From Trigonopsis variabilis (Eukaryota; Ascomycota; Trigonopsidomycetes; Trigonopsidales; Trigonopsidaceae), in contig PPXM03000011.1 in the NCBI GenBank assembly GCA_003707065.3, positions 62,001 through 126,000 on the forward strand: a DNA stretch of 64,000 nucleotides, in the 5' to 3' direction. The notes beneath the pieces were generated by a model. It had not been told where the DNA came from. It did no database searches and saw only the letters and a program-made list of their open reading frames with translations. Below, in pieces: positions 10,956-22,124 of the stretch. The translations under genes and the position numbers were made by a program. The first letter of the stretch is position 1. Each line of letters opens with the position of its first letter.

Positions 10956-11449
10956 TGCTAGATTAGGAGCTTGCGGGCGGGTCTACTTGGAGTGTTTACT
11001 AGGGCGCACTAGCTGCTCTGCACCAGCTGCACCAGCACTACGCATTGGCTCTACACGGGATCTGTGCTGGAAGAGTTATCTGCTCGCCTGGCAGATCTTA
11101 TTGCCATTCCAGTCGTGCCGAGATTCGTCGAGAGGTGTCGTGATGACTCTATCTCACGTGGCTGCTGGTATCGGTGTAGCGCTGGACGAGATGGGCGTGA
11201 TGGCAGTGGGAGCGGACGAGTAGCAGCATGCGAGGAGTAGCTGTATACGAGGAGAGTAGCGCGATGTCTATTTGAAGGATCTTGACGAGGCAGCGTGCTG
11301 AATGGACTTGCAGAGGCGATCCTGTGCTGGAGTGCGCCAATAGTGCACCAAGCTAGGTGCACAGGCGAGCTCGAGTTCAGTATCGTCTCTGGTTATCTCA
11401 TCCGTCTAGCGCTCATACGATAAGCCGTCATATCACAACAGCCAATGAT

Positions 11450-11910
11450 TGCAAGCTCGAGTAGACTCTTGCATTGCTCACCCAGTCAGCTGGGTTAGCT
11501 GCCGTCCCTTTCAAAAGGTTCTTTGTCTTTGCGACTGTCTGCCACTTGTCCAAGGCGTACATGTATTTAGAAGAAAGATGAACGAAAGTTGCCAAACTTT
11601 GCTCACCCGTAACATTTGGTAGCAGTGTTTGAACGAAGGAAGAAGCGAAACCCGAACAAGAAAGAAAAGATGCAATCTGAAAGGGAGCGGTTCCTTAAGC
11701 TGGAGTCGTCTCCGTCTCCATTTGAAGGTCCCAGACCCGGAGTGGTATACGGATGGATCTCGCAAATGGACGATCAATTCGAGGCGAGAAATATCGACAC
11801 GGCATCGCCAAAGTCTACCTGAAAGACAGTGTTGTCATTGGAGTCAATCACCCGTGGACCTTACCACTAAAGCGACTGAAGTGGACTGGAGTGGACTATT
11901 TATAAGGCCA
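11450..11910 (+). mobile_element. probable LTR-retrotransposon fossil (gag-side fragment)
   Basis: A sequence ending ccgtaaca is followed at about 11612 by TGGTAGCAG, which looks like a tRNA primer-binding site next to a long terminal repeat. Shortly downstream, a frame from 11670 reads FEGP, then WISQMDDQFEARNI, resembling the start of a Gag capsid-like domain. The piece is short and clearly broken; no reverse transcriptase, integrase or second terminal repeat was recognised. The family cannot be settled (Ty3- or Ty1-like), and the age is probably old. Boundaries are approximate. Confidence 0.35.
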
Positions 11911-12928
11911 GTGTAACACATAGATAGGCCTTTGTCTGCTCCTTGTCTGAGTGCTACCGTTGCAGCCGTACCAGATGCGCCATGCTGACCGTTACCGAAT
12001 GTTCGTTGTCCAGCAATATCCACCTGGGCTTGTTCTGTGCCAGTATGAACCACCGCAAAGGCCTGGTACTTGGAGATATGTCTTGTAGTAGGTGGTACAA
12101 ACATAGGTCATGTCTGATTGGTGCCATCTACCTGTGGTCAATCCCTTTTTTTGTAGGAGATGAAAGGCAAAGTGGTAGAGAAAGCATTGTGTCAGGCTGT
12201 GGAATTCGCCTTTGATTGTGAATTCCGACTTGTCTCGAAATTATGGCTTGTAGCTCAGGTTGATAAGACCAAATTGCAAGCTCGGATAAGACAGGCTTCC
12301 AAGACTTTTCTGGGCCATAAAGCATTGCTCGTTGAGACATTGGGTATTTATAGGAACCATCGGGTTTTCGTTTTTTAGATGCTCGATCTGCTCGTAGTTG
12401 GATTATCTCATTGAAAGAACAAGTAGACGACCGAAACAGAAATTCGGACAAGGCAGAGTCAATTGTATCGGTGACAGGGTAACCGTTCCTTGTCTTTGTT
12501 CCGTGGTGTTTGGTCAGGCGCAAATCCGACGATACCACTATATTGGTCGCTTGATGCCGAGATTGACTATTGCTTATCTGATTATGAACCTTAAACGCGA
12601 TCAGTTACAACGCGGTCAGTTACAATGCGATAAGCTACTGGATTGTCACTTTTTGTCACTCGTGGACACTACTTCTCAGTATAAAGGATTCATTAGACGA
12701 CTCGTTTGTGTGGCACGATGAACATGTTTGAACATGTCTTGCTTAATATCCACTGGCACAACTTGCTGTTTGGACAAAGCGTTGGTTTACTAAACAAGTC
12801 CCACGTCATGCTTTTGCTATGGACGATCCCTCTGTCGTCCTATTGCACGTAACGGGCGTCCCCCTGGAGACCAACTCCCAACGCTACCGTTGTTACAGTA
12901 AACACACAATAAACATCTCGACCTCACC

Positions 12929-12936
12929 AATATATA
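12929..12936 (+). promoter_or_regulatory. TATA-like element upstream of chitin synthase
   Basis: TATATATA lies about 170 bp before the chitin synthase ATG at 13102, a plausible core promoter position. Confidence 0.4.
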
Positions 12937-13017
12937 TAGCTCGACTTTTGCTCGACCTTTGCACTGCTGACCTTTTGCATAACTCGACCTTGCGACTTTA
13001 GGACCACCGTCAATTTT

Positions 13018-13080
13018 GATCCCCCTGATCCCCCTGATCCCCTGATCCCCCTGATCCCCTTGATCCCCCTGATCCCCTGA
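13018..13080. repeat. tandem repeat of gatccccct units
   Basis: About seven head-to-tail copies of a 8-9 bp gatcccc(c)t unit lie between the TATA run and the chitin synthase start, possibly within its 5' leader. Confidence 0.85.
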
Positions 13081-13101
13081 TTATCCTTTGGATCACCAAG
13101 A

Positions 13102-16100
13102 ATGGTTCGCCAGGTCGACCTCCCCGAGCTCTCGCCGATGAACTCGGCCAGCTCGCGTGGCCGCTCGCCAGGCCGCTCTAGAGGTGATTTATCGTGATAC
13201 ACTCGGTGCTGACTGCAGAATCTGAATCTCTGGCCAACCCGTTTGCCAATCCCCACTCCTCGCCGACTTCCCGGGCAAGTAGCGCCTCTCCTCGACGCCT
13301 AAGATCGCCCACTCGGTTTGTCCCTTCTCCGTTCGCTGCCGCTGCTTCTCCGTTCGCGGCACCGCTGGCCCCTCAGGACTCGCTCCGCCAGCCGCCCCAG
13401 TGGACGAGTCCCCAGCGGGTGCCGGTGCCTTCGACGTCGCGATCGCCGTCGCCAAACAAGGCGCGCCTAGCGCGAGCGGGCACGCCGTCCCGCCGGCTGT
13501 TTGACGACGACGCAGCCATCACCATCCACGACAGCCCCCACCTGTCCCACCCTGACGACGACGGGTTCACGAGCCAGCCGGCCGACTTTTACGCGGGCAC
13601 CGCGCTGGGCGCCAGTCTCGACGACTTTGAAAAGGACCTCCGATCCGACCGCGGCAGCGCCAGGCCCTCGTTCGAGTCGGGCGAGACGCTGCTGTCGCCT
13701 GAAGACGACGCCATGGCCAGGGAAAAGGAACTGGCCCAGGCTGCGTTTGAGATCGAGCCCCCGGCCACGCAGGCCCGCCGGCACCAGGTGCTCACCACGC
13801 GCAAGCAGGTCAAGCTCGTCCACGGCAACCTGGTGCTCGACTGCCCGGTGCCCACCAAGCTGCACAGCTTCCTGCCGCGGCGCGACCTCGACGAGTTCAA
13901 CTACATGCGGTACACGGCCGTGACGTGCGACCCCGACCGCTTTGCCGACGCGGGCTTCACCGTGCGCCCGGCCATCTACAACCGTGAGGTCGAGCTCGCC
14001 ATCTGCATCACCATGTACAACGAGAACGAGGTGCTGTTTGCGCGGACGTTCCACGCGGTGATGAAGAACATTGGCCACCTGTGCTCGCGCGAGCGCAGCC
14101 GGATGTGGGGCAAGGACGGGTGGAAGAAGATCGTGGTGGTGCTGGTGGCCGACGGGCGGGCCAAGATCAACCCGCGCGTGCTCGACACGCTGGCGGCGAT
14201 GGGCATCTACCAGGAGGGCATCGCCAAGAACCTGGTCAACGGCAAGGCCGTGCACGCGCACGTGTACGAGTACTCGACGCAGGTGTCGATCGACAGCGAG
14301 ATGAAGTTCAAGGGCGCCGAGAAGGGGCTTGTGCCGGTGCAGGTGCTCTTCTGCCTCAAGGAGAAGAACCAGGGCAAGCTCAACTCCCACCGCTGGTTCT
14401 TCAACGCCCTGTGCCCGCTCATCACCCCCAACGTGTGCACGCTGCTCGACGTGGGCACGCGCCCGGGCACCCGGTCCATCTACCACCTGTGGAAGGCCTT
14501 CGACGTCAACTCGAACGTGGCCGGCGCGTGTGGCGAGATCAAGACCATGACGGGGCCCCACTGGCGGCACCTGCTCAACCCGCTCGTGGCGTGCCAGCAC
14601 TTTGAGTACAAGCTCTCCAACATCCTCGACAAGCCCTTCGAGTCCAACTTCGGCTTCATCTCGGTCCTGCCCGGCGCCTTCTCTGCCTACCGGTACCGGG
14701 CGCTGACCGCCAACCACCGCCGCGAGGCCGGCGCGCCCACGCCGCTGGACGTGTACTTTGCCGGCGAGCTCAGCAAGGATCAGGGCTCGGACATCTTCAC
14801 GGCCAACATGTACCTGGCCGAGGACCGCATCCTGTGCTTCGAGCTCGTGGCGCAGCCGAACGAGCGGTGGGTGCTGCAGTACGTCAAGGCGGCGTACGGC
14901 GAGACCGACGTGCCCGACCGCCTGGCCGAGTTCATCTCGCAGCGGCGGCGGTGGCTCAACGGCTCGTTCTTTGCGGCGCTCTACTCGCAGATCCACTTCC
15001 GGCGCATCTGGCACACCGACCACGCCTTCTGGCGCAAGCTGTTCTTCCACGCCGAGTTCCTGTTCCAGTTTGTGACGCTGGTATTTAGCTTCTTCTCGCT
15101 CGCCAACTTCTACCTGGCCTTCTACTTTGTGGCCGGGTCGCTGAGCGTCGAGTCGTGGGACCCCATGCCCCACCACGGCGGGCTCGTGCTCTTTGACCTG
15201 TTCAAGTACCTCATCATCATCCTGGTCGCGAGCCAGTTTGTCATCTCGCTCGGGAACCGGCCGCAGGGCGCGCGCCACATGTTCCTGGTGTCGATGGTCA
15301 CGTTCTCGCTCATCACCGTCTACGTCGTCGGCTGCGGCATCTACGCCATCGTGCACACGGTCGACCAGAACGCGCAGGGCGTCGTGGGCGACGGCGCGTT
15401 TGTCAACATCTTTGTGTCGCTCGCGACCACGTTTGGCGTCTACGTGCTCATGTGCTTTGTCTACGGCGAGCCGTGGCCGGTGCTGACGTCGCTGGTGCAG
15501 TACTTTCTCCTCATGGCGTCGTACACGTGCATCCTCCAGGTCTACGCGCTGTGCAACACGCACGACGTGTCGTGGGGCACCAAGGGCGAGGACAAGCCGC
15601 GGATGGATCTCGGTGCGGCGGTGATCAAGCAGCGCGCGGGCGAGGACGACGTGATTGTCGAGATCGAGATGCCGTCGGACCAGACCGACATCGACAGCGG
15701 GTACGAGAACGCGCTGGCCAACATCCGCATGCGCAAGGCGGTGGCCCCGCCGCCGGCCGACCCGAAGCTCGAGTCGCAGGACTACTACCGCAACGTGCGC
15801 ACGCGCGTGGTGCTGGTGTGGATGGTCGCCAACCTCGTCCTGGTGTTTATCATGACCAACTGCTTTGCGCTCGACCAGGTCGGCTCCAACCCGTACCTGG
15901 CCGTCATCCTGTGGTCGACGGCGGTGCTGACCGGGTGCAAGGCGGTGGGCTCGCTATGCTACCTGCTGCGCATCGCCGTCGAGTCGCTCTACAACCTCAA
16001 GAGCAAGACGGCGGGGTCGAGTGGCACCAAGCCGTCGCGCTCGTGGGGCTCGTGGAGCGTGAGCAGGCCCACCTTTAGGTGGACGGTGCCCAAGATGTTC

Positions 16101-16250
16101 CGGTCGGACGAGCTCCCGGCGGAATGGCAGATGGACGACGGGTCGGTGGTCGAGTCTGTGCACGAGCATGCGGGAAAACGCGATCGGACGAGCGGAGTGA
16201 CGGATACCAGCATGTCTTCTTATACCGCGGGGTCTTTTTTTAGCTCTTAA
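13102..16250 (+). CDS. chitin synthase, division 1 (class I-III type)
   Basis: The product is 1037 aa from exons 13102-13183 and 13219-16250. The 35-nt intron (gtgatt to gctgactgcag) supplies a start [15 protein letters not shown] disordered Ser/Pro N-terminus of about 210 residues precedes the synthase core. Hallmarks are [17 protein letters not shown], the catalytic EDR in YLAEDRILC and QRRRWLNGS, followed by about seven C-terminal membrane segments. The enzyme polymerises UDP-GlcNAc into chitin at the plasma membrane or septum. I judge it closest to yeast Chs2/Chs1-type enzymes, without assigning a class. Third codon positions are overwhelmingly G or C. Confidence 0.95.
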
Positions 16251-16647
16251 TGAGTGTGAGTGGTGCAAGCGTAGTAGTACTATGAACAAGTTGTAGCTAT
16301 TAACCCTGGCTATGAACAGGTCGTAGCGTGGCGAGTACTATGGAACAGGTCGTGGGCGTAGCGAGTACTGTGGAACAAGTTGTAGCTATTAACCCTGGCT
16401 ATGAACAGGTCGTGGGCGTAGCAAGTACTATGGCACAAGTCGTGGCGTGGGTGTGGTTATGGAACAGTCGTGGCGTGGCAAGTACCATGGCACAAGTCGT
16501 GGCGTGGGTGTGGTTATGGACAACTACTGGAACAAGTCGCACACCTCACGCTACTTGCTCTATCGTACTAACAAGAACCCTTTGAATGGTATAATACATG
16601 TGCCCGCGGCACTCCTATAAACAAACATGTCCCTTTTGCAAAACGCT
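16251..16647. repeat. minisatellite between convergent genes
   Basis: Positions 16268-16545 consist of imperfect copies of units such as tatggaacaggtcgtgg and gcgtagcgagtac, grouped into longer blocks (tagctattaaccctggctat occurs twice). The unit can be translated for 85 codons at 16328-16585, but only as a repeat artefact. It separates the 3' ends of the chitin synthase and the mucin gene. Confidence 0.8.
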
Positions 16648-19600
16648 CTAGGTGCGAAGACCGATCGAGCTGTCGGTGAGAATCGGATTGGAGATGGGCC
16701 CGATGCCGGACGGATGCGACCGCATCTCGGGATGCAACGACATCGAGCTCGTCGAGTCGTGGTACGAGCTGAACCCGGGCGACGAGTGGAGCAGCGGCGA
16801 CAGCGTCGAGTCGCGCTGGTGCTTGAACCGCTTGGAAAACACAAAGATAAACAGCCCGTACAGACACGCGCCGCCCACGGCGCCCAGCGCGATGCCCGTG
16901 GTGGTCTTGGACACCGCCGCCAGCTCGTAGTCGTCGGTCGACTTTTTGGTGCTCGACTGGGGCTCCGACACCGGCGCGCTGGCGGTCGCCTCGGTCGTGA
17001 TGAGCCCGCTGTAGTCGACGTTGATGTACGACATGAGCGTCTTGACCGTGCTGTCGGGGTTGTTGTACAGCGCAGACGACGTGTTGCCGAGATCGTCGAG
17101 GAACTGGTCGCCGAGCCGGCTTGGGAGGAAGAACTCGGCCGCGGTGGCCACGTACGACACGCCCGAGATGAGCAGCGGCTTGAGATTGAGCACATCCACC
17201 TCGTCCTCACTCGCGTCGAGCCCGTAGCGCAGGCCTTCAGGGAGAAACGCAAAGATCTGGGCCACCGTGACCGGGTGCGAGATCAAAAAGACATAGTTGA
17301 GGCAGTAGTCAAACACGACGCGGCCGTAGACCGAGTCGGACGGCACCTGGGCCGTGTCTGGCGGCGCAATCATCTGGGGAATCGACGTGGGCAGGACCGC
17401 CTCGCCCGTCATCGTCGACGACGCCGGCGGCTGCTCAGTGGGCAGCGCAAACGTGGTCGGGTACCACACTGACGTGGCTGTCTGGACGCCCGTGGGCGCA
17501 GCGGTCGAGCCGTCGACGGTCGTGGTCTCTGGATACAGCGTTGTGGCGTCTGCAGACTCGGTGTATCCAACCGCAGCGCCGGCGGTGCTGGTGGCGTTGG
17601 ACGCCTCGGTGTTGTAGGACGTGGCGAAGGTGGTCTGGTGGAACTCGGACGACTCGTCTGAGGCAGTGGCGCTGGCCTCGCTGTGCGACGAGTGCAAAGT
17701 CACAGAGGCCTCGCTTGACGACCCGCTGGCTGACGCCCACTCGCCCGCAGAGCTGTGCGACGCGCTCGAGTGGCCCAGCGCTGAGCCTGAAGAGTAGACC
17801 GACTGCGAGTGGTGGGAGGGAGAGACCGCGGCCGAAGCGTGGGCCGAGGCGCTTGCACTGACAGACAGATGCGCAGACGCGGACGTAGCGGGCGAGGTGG
17901 ACAGCAGGAACGACTCTGAGGGTAGCAGGGTCGCTGAAGACTCGGGGATGGAGGAGATGAGGGGTTTGCTGGACGATTCGCCCGCAGACGAGTACTCGAG
18001 CCACGACTGGGGCTTGAGAGAGCTGGCGGTGGAAGTCTCGGAGAAGCTGCTGAGCACTTCAGACGCAGACGCGGACGTCGAAGTCGTCGTGGGCTCTTCC
18101 GTAGTAGCCTCGTCCTCGGTCGTAGTGGGCGTCTCAGTGGACGTGGTGGTCTCGCTGGTGCTGGTGCTGGTCTCGCTGGTGCTAACGTCGAAGCTGGCAG
18201 AAAAGTCGCTCGCAGACAGAGTCGACAGCGATTCGCTAGTGCTGGTGCTGGTGCTGGCGGTGGCTGAGCTGACTGGCGCAGAAGTCGCAATGGACACAGA
18301 GGCAGACGGGCTGGCACTGGCACTAAAAGACACGGTCGAGCTGGCGACGCCAGAGCCACTGGCTGGAACCGACGCGGGGTCCTTGTAGAACGGCAGCAGG
18401 AGCGACGTGGCACTAGAAGACTCTGACGTCAGGGTCTGGTCGGCCGTGGTCGACGCCAGGGACGATACCGCCTCAAACGACTGGTACTCGTCGACGAGTT
18501 CGGTGGATCGTGAAAACACGCCACCGTCGGACTGGGCATCCGAGACAGAGACGGTCCCAGTGGCGCTGTCAGTGGGACTGGCAGTGGAGTCAGACGTGGA
18601 GGTCCATATTGAATTGTAGTCTAGCGATGCTAAAGTTAGCGGCGTTGTCACGAGTGTCTTACGTGATTCGGATGCAGGCAGAGGAGCAAATCCGCCCACT
18701 AGTTCAAACAGACGCGAGCTGGTCGAGGATTCGGGAATGCTATAGGTATATCCAGCGTCGGATGGAGAAATCTGAGAAGCCAGCTCAGACGTGTAGGGCG
18801 AGGAGGGGAGAGCAGAGGTGGTTTCGGCAGAGGCCGTTTCGTAGGCCGATGTGGCGGTTTCAGAGGGAGAATATGCTGCTGGCGTCTCGTAAGAATACGC
18901 TGCTGGCGTCTCATAAGTAGAATACGCTGGCGTCTCGTAAGTAGAATACGCTGCTGGCGTCTCATAAGTGGAAAACGCTGCTGTCGCATCCGACGAGCTT
19001 TCAGGCGTGTCGACCGAGAAAACCTGGGCTACCAGCCCTATACTCCACGGCTGCGTAGTGCTCTCTGCCCCACTCGTCCACGCCTGGTCGGTGGCAGACC
19101 AGACATTCGAAGCGGCCTGGTATTGGCTTGTAGAGTAGTCGGGCGAGTAGTAGGCCTGCTCAGAGGTGTATGTTTGCTGCTCAGAGGGAGAATAGGCTTC
19201 AGTCGAGGTCGCCTGCTCGAAGGGAGAGTAGGCATCACCCGTGGAAAAGGCCTCATCAGTCGAGGTTGCCTCCTGCGAGGACGTCTGGGGTATTGAAAAG
19301 AAGTTCTGGTCAGTGTGTGCGTCCCACGTACTCGACGAGGTTTCTTGGGCTCCATAGACGTCTGGAGTGGAAAAGTAGACGGACGACGAGTCGGCAGAAT
19401 CGCCGGCAGACGAAGTAAACCCGCTTGCGTCTATCCAGGTCGATTCTGAGCCAACATCGGCGGTCGTGGACGGGATAGATTGATCTGTTGGTTAGCATCA
19501 CTCTCTCGCGCGGTGGCCAACAACGCTCCCTCGATCGGAGCCAAACACGATCCAAACCGATCAAAGCATGCAAAAATACCATCGCCCGCCAACCAGAGCC

Positions 19601-19828
19601 AGTTTGCACCCTCGCCCACGCAAACTGTCTTTGTGCCCGCTGTGGCCCACCGCCGGATGCAAATGCGCGAGACGTACCTGAAATAGAAGCGATATCGGAC
19701 CCGTTCGAGAGGGCATAGTCTTTTCTATTGCCGTGGAGCGCCTCGAGCCGGTCCTGGGCCCCAAGGGCTCCTCGAGACCACCAGACGGCCGCGGCCAAGA
19801 CACAAGTCAGCAGTGGTGTTTCCACCAT
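16648..19828 (-). CDS. MSB2: Msb2-like transmembrane signalling mucin
   Basis: The product is about 995 aa from exons 19828-19678 and 19484-16648. The first intron is 193 nt (gtacgt to gctaaccaacag). Residues 1-24 form a signal peptide (LLTCVLAAAVWW). A very Ser/Thr/Ala-rich mucin region follows, with YETPA-type repeats at 18860-18990. A conserved extracellular module then matches fungal Msb2 (NYVFLISHPVTVAQIFAFLP, ALYNNPDSTVKTLMSYIN). One membrane segment (about residues 914-933) and a 60-residue cytoplasmic tail end the protein. Msb2 proteins sense the surface and feed the Cdc42/MAPK filamentation and osmotic pathways. A possible 33-nt in-frame intron lies at 18662-18630; splicing it gives 984 aa. 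Confidence 0.87.
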
Positions 19829-20164
19829 TGCCGCTGGAACAAGACTTCAAAGTGGACTGGGATATAGCGAAAGACGAAACAACCGAAGAAGAAAACAACA
19901 AGACCCAGATAGTGCGGAACAGCCCTTAGCGAGTGACGGGAGAAGGAGTGAAGATTGGGCTTGGTGAGGAGACAAAGTTTGGCTGGAGCGAGGAGCAACA
20001 AAGCATTCTCCTTGGTGGACACTTTTGGCGGGTCCCAGCCAAAAACATCTTCCCTCTTGAGCGATCCGGGCCAGAAGTCGCCATGGCATTTGTGTCCCTG
20101 TGCTCGTGTCCGTTGCTGCATTCTACGCTGGCTACGGAATGCTAAAGAGAGCCAAGAGTAGTGG

Positions 20165-20258
20165 AGGCTCGTTGTTGGCTCGTTATTGGCTTGGTGATGC
20201 CTTGCTGATGCCTTGCTATGGCTTGCTGATGGCTTGCTGATTTGGCTTTGGTCGTAGA
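20165..20258. repeat. short tandem repeats (gccttgctgat-type)
   Basis: Several imperfect copies of ttgctgatggct / ttgctgatgcc units lie in a row. Confidence 0.7.
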
Positions 20259-21689
20259 GTGTGATTGTCTGTGTCTAGTGCTGTGAGAGTAGACAAGTGG
20301 ACCAGTGTATGATAGTGCTGCACCGAGTAGATGAAGGTGGCACCTGGCAGACATGCTGGTTCTAGCATAGTGCTCGCCTAACAGAGTGCTGGCCCTGTTA
20401 TCGCTGTCAAACAATTTTTTCCTAGACCAACGCATGACCCCTTCGTGACGCAAGGTTCGACTAACACGCGTGTCGTTATTTGATTGACGCGTTGTGGCCG
20501 AGCTAGTAAGGAAGGTGCTCAAAAAGGATGTAACGGCCTAGGTATGTAACGCTCGCTCTCGATTGGGAAGGCAACCCAGAATGCAGTGACGCCAGAATGG
20601 TGGGTCCAAGAACTGAAAAGAAAACGAACTATATTTAGTGATCGGCGCGCACCAGATTCTTTGGCCACAAGACTACTTGAGCAATTGGGAGGAATTAAGC
20701 TCTAGTTGACGAGTGTAGTAAGTAAATTAAACAGTACAGGGCTGCCAGTGTGGTGGACGTTTGTAAACGATGAGTAGGGAACCCCTTGCTAGTGAAGATC
20801 GACCAGGGCCAGCGCACTGGGCGCCACAGCTGCATAGTAAGACCGCGCCGGCACGAAAGCGCGCCGGTAAGTTTAGATACCGTGGAAGTTGGGTTGTCCA
20901 TGGATCTAGGCAGCAGACGGACTACAATTGGACCGGCGAGGTGGGCACAGTGGGACGATAGTTGCGAGTGTTTGGCTACGAGATTAGGGTTGAATAGAGT
21001 ATTCAAGTGAGCTCCTTTCGATGGTAAGCAGTGCAATAAGTTGTAGAATCTCTAGCAGCCAGTCGTTGTCTACTAGGAACAGATCATGAGGTATACTGGT
21101 AGTTGCAGACGGTGGGAGTGCCCACCTACCACTTGACGTCTCCACTTGTTCCGAGCAGCAGCCGTAAGTTACATTTTGGAACTTGCCGTTGAAATCTTCA
21201 GCTTAGCCTTGTATGTAGTTTAGCGACAACACATTGCAAGTGACAAGTGGTCTTATGCTTCACAGTAAGCAACGCAACCACCAAGATTCGACTTGTTCTC
21301 AATAAGCAACAAACTACCAAGATTCGACTTTGTTTCACTGTAAGCAACGTGGCCTTTTGACTTGTTTTCTTTACATCAGCTTGGCCAAGAGCCTCTAGAT
21401 CATAACTTGCACCTGGAGATAGGTACACAAGTAATAGCTATGCAACTTGTTTTTGTCTGCAACGCCGCAAGTTAGCTGCTGGAACCTCTTGGGCTCGTGC
21501 CAAAGAGATAATGTAACTTAAAGTAGACACGCAATATTTTGTACCCACCTTTATCTCGTTTATCTCCATCGCAAGTTACAACCTTAGATCCATGATCTAG
21601 ACATACATCTTATACACTCTGGCTCGTGGATCACGCTGACCATGCCTAGACTAGTCACATTGCCATCTCCAGCTAATTGCCACTTCTTT

Positions 21690-22110
21690 CCTCTTGATTG
21701 AAACATCTCCCTTCTTTTCTTTTCCTGTCGAGCTATCTTGCCGAGCTAACTGTGTCCCCTTCTCCTCTTTACTTGTTCACTCTTCTTTCTCCTTATCCCA
21801 TCCTCTCTATATTCACTGCGCTCATTTCACTGCTCTCCTACTACTACTCTCATATCAGTGCCGTCCTACTATGCTCTCTATATGCTCTCGCTATTCCTCT
21901 GCCATCATTCGACTACCCTAGGAATCCCCTAAGATCTCCAGCTCTCTCTATGATAATCTAATATCGTTTATTGCCAACTCAAACCCTCCTTACTGCAGAG
22001 TGCCAGATAATACGCACTTTGCCAGCATGCCTGCCTGCCTGGTCTCGCAGTCATCTTTCCCTCTCACCGGCTACCCCACTGCTTATTCTCCCAATCCTCA
22101 ACCTCCAATT
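21690..22110 (+). promoter_or_regulatory. C+T-rich tract upstream of AFG1
   Basis: The plus strand is strongly pyrimidine-rich for about 400 bp up to the AFG1 start, as is common in fungal promoters and 5' leaders. No specific factor site is claimed. Confidence 0.4.
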
Positions 22111-22124
22111 TCAAATCCTCCACC

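Larger units (their letters stand above)
10778..13101. other. long divergent intergenic region with repeats and an element remnant
   Basis: No host gene is seen between the start codons of the beta-lyase and the chitin synthase. It contains a purine-rich tandem repeat (10872-10955), a probable LTR-element remnant (about 11450-11910), a short direct repeat of (gatcagttacaacgcg)-like units at 12598-12635, a TATA run and a gatcccc tandem tract. A 136-aa open frame on the minus strand (12128-12538) resembles nothing I know. Confidence 0.55.
19829..22124. other. long divergent intergenic region MSB2 / AFG1
   Basis: No gene is seen in 2.3 kb. It holds tandem tgccttgctgatgg-like units (20165-20258), a duplicated segment around ccaagattcgactt (21262-21350) and a long C+T-rich strand (about 21690-22110) directly upstream of AFG1. 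No convincing tRNA was found. The length suits a large regulatory region for MSB2, which is an inference. Confidence 0.5.

Noticed and set aside
11733-11770. An EWYTDGS peptide resembling the RNase H motif of retroelements
   Set aside because: The residues after TDGS do not follow the RNase H pattern, and the Gag-like reading in an overlapping frame explains the stretch better.
12128-12538. A 136-codon minus-strand open frame in the long intergenic region
   Set aside because: No recognisable domain, no splice or promoter support, and it lies in repeat-bearing sequence.
13467-15563. A 698-codon open frame on the strand opposite the chitin synthase
   Set aside because: It is a mirror of the extreme G/C-ended codons of the chitin synthase, has low-complexity Val/Arg/Leu/His composition and no domain. 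Similar antisense frames occur opposite other G+C-rich genes here.
16328-16585. An 85-codon frame in the minisatellite
   Set aside because: It is a periodic translation of the tandem repeat (VASTMAQVV units) with no independent evidence of coding.
20400-20480. A possible tRNA gene around ggttcgactaa
   Set aside because: The B-box-like sequence is incomplete, and no acceptor stem or anticodon arm could be folded around it.
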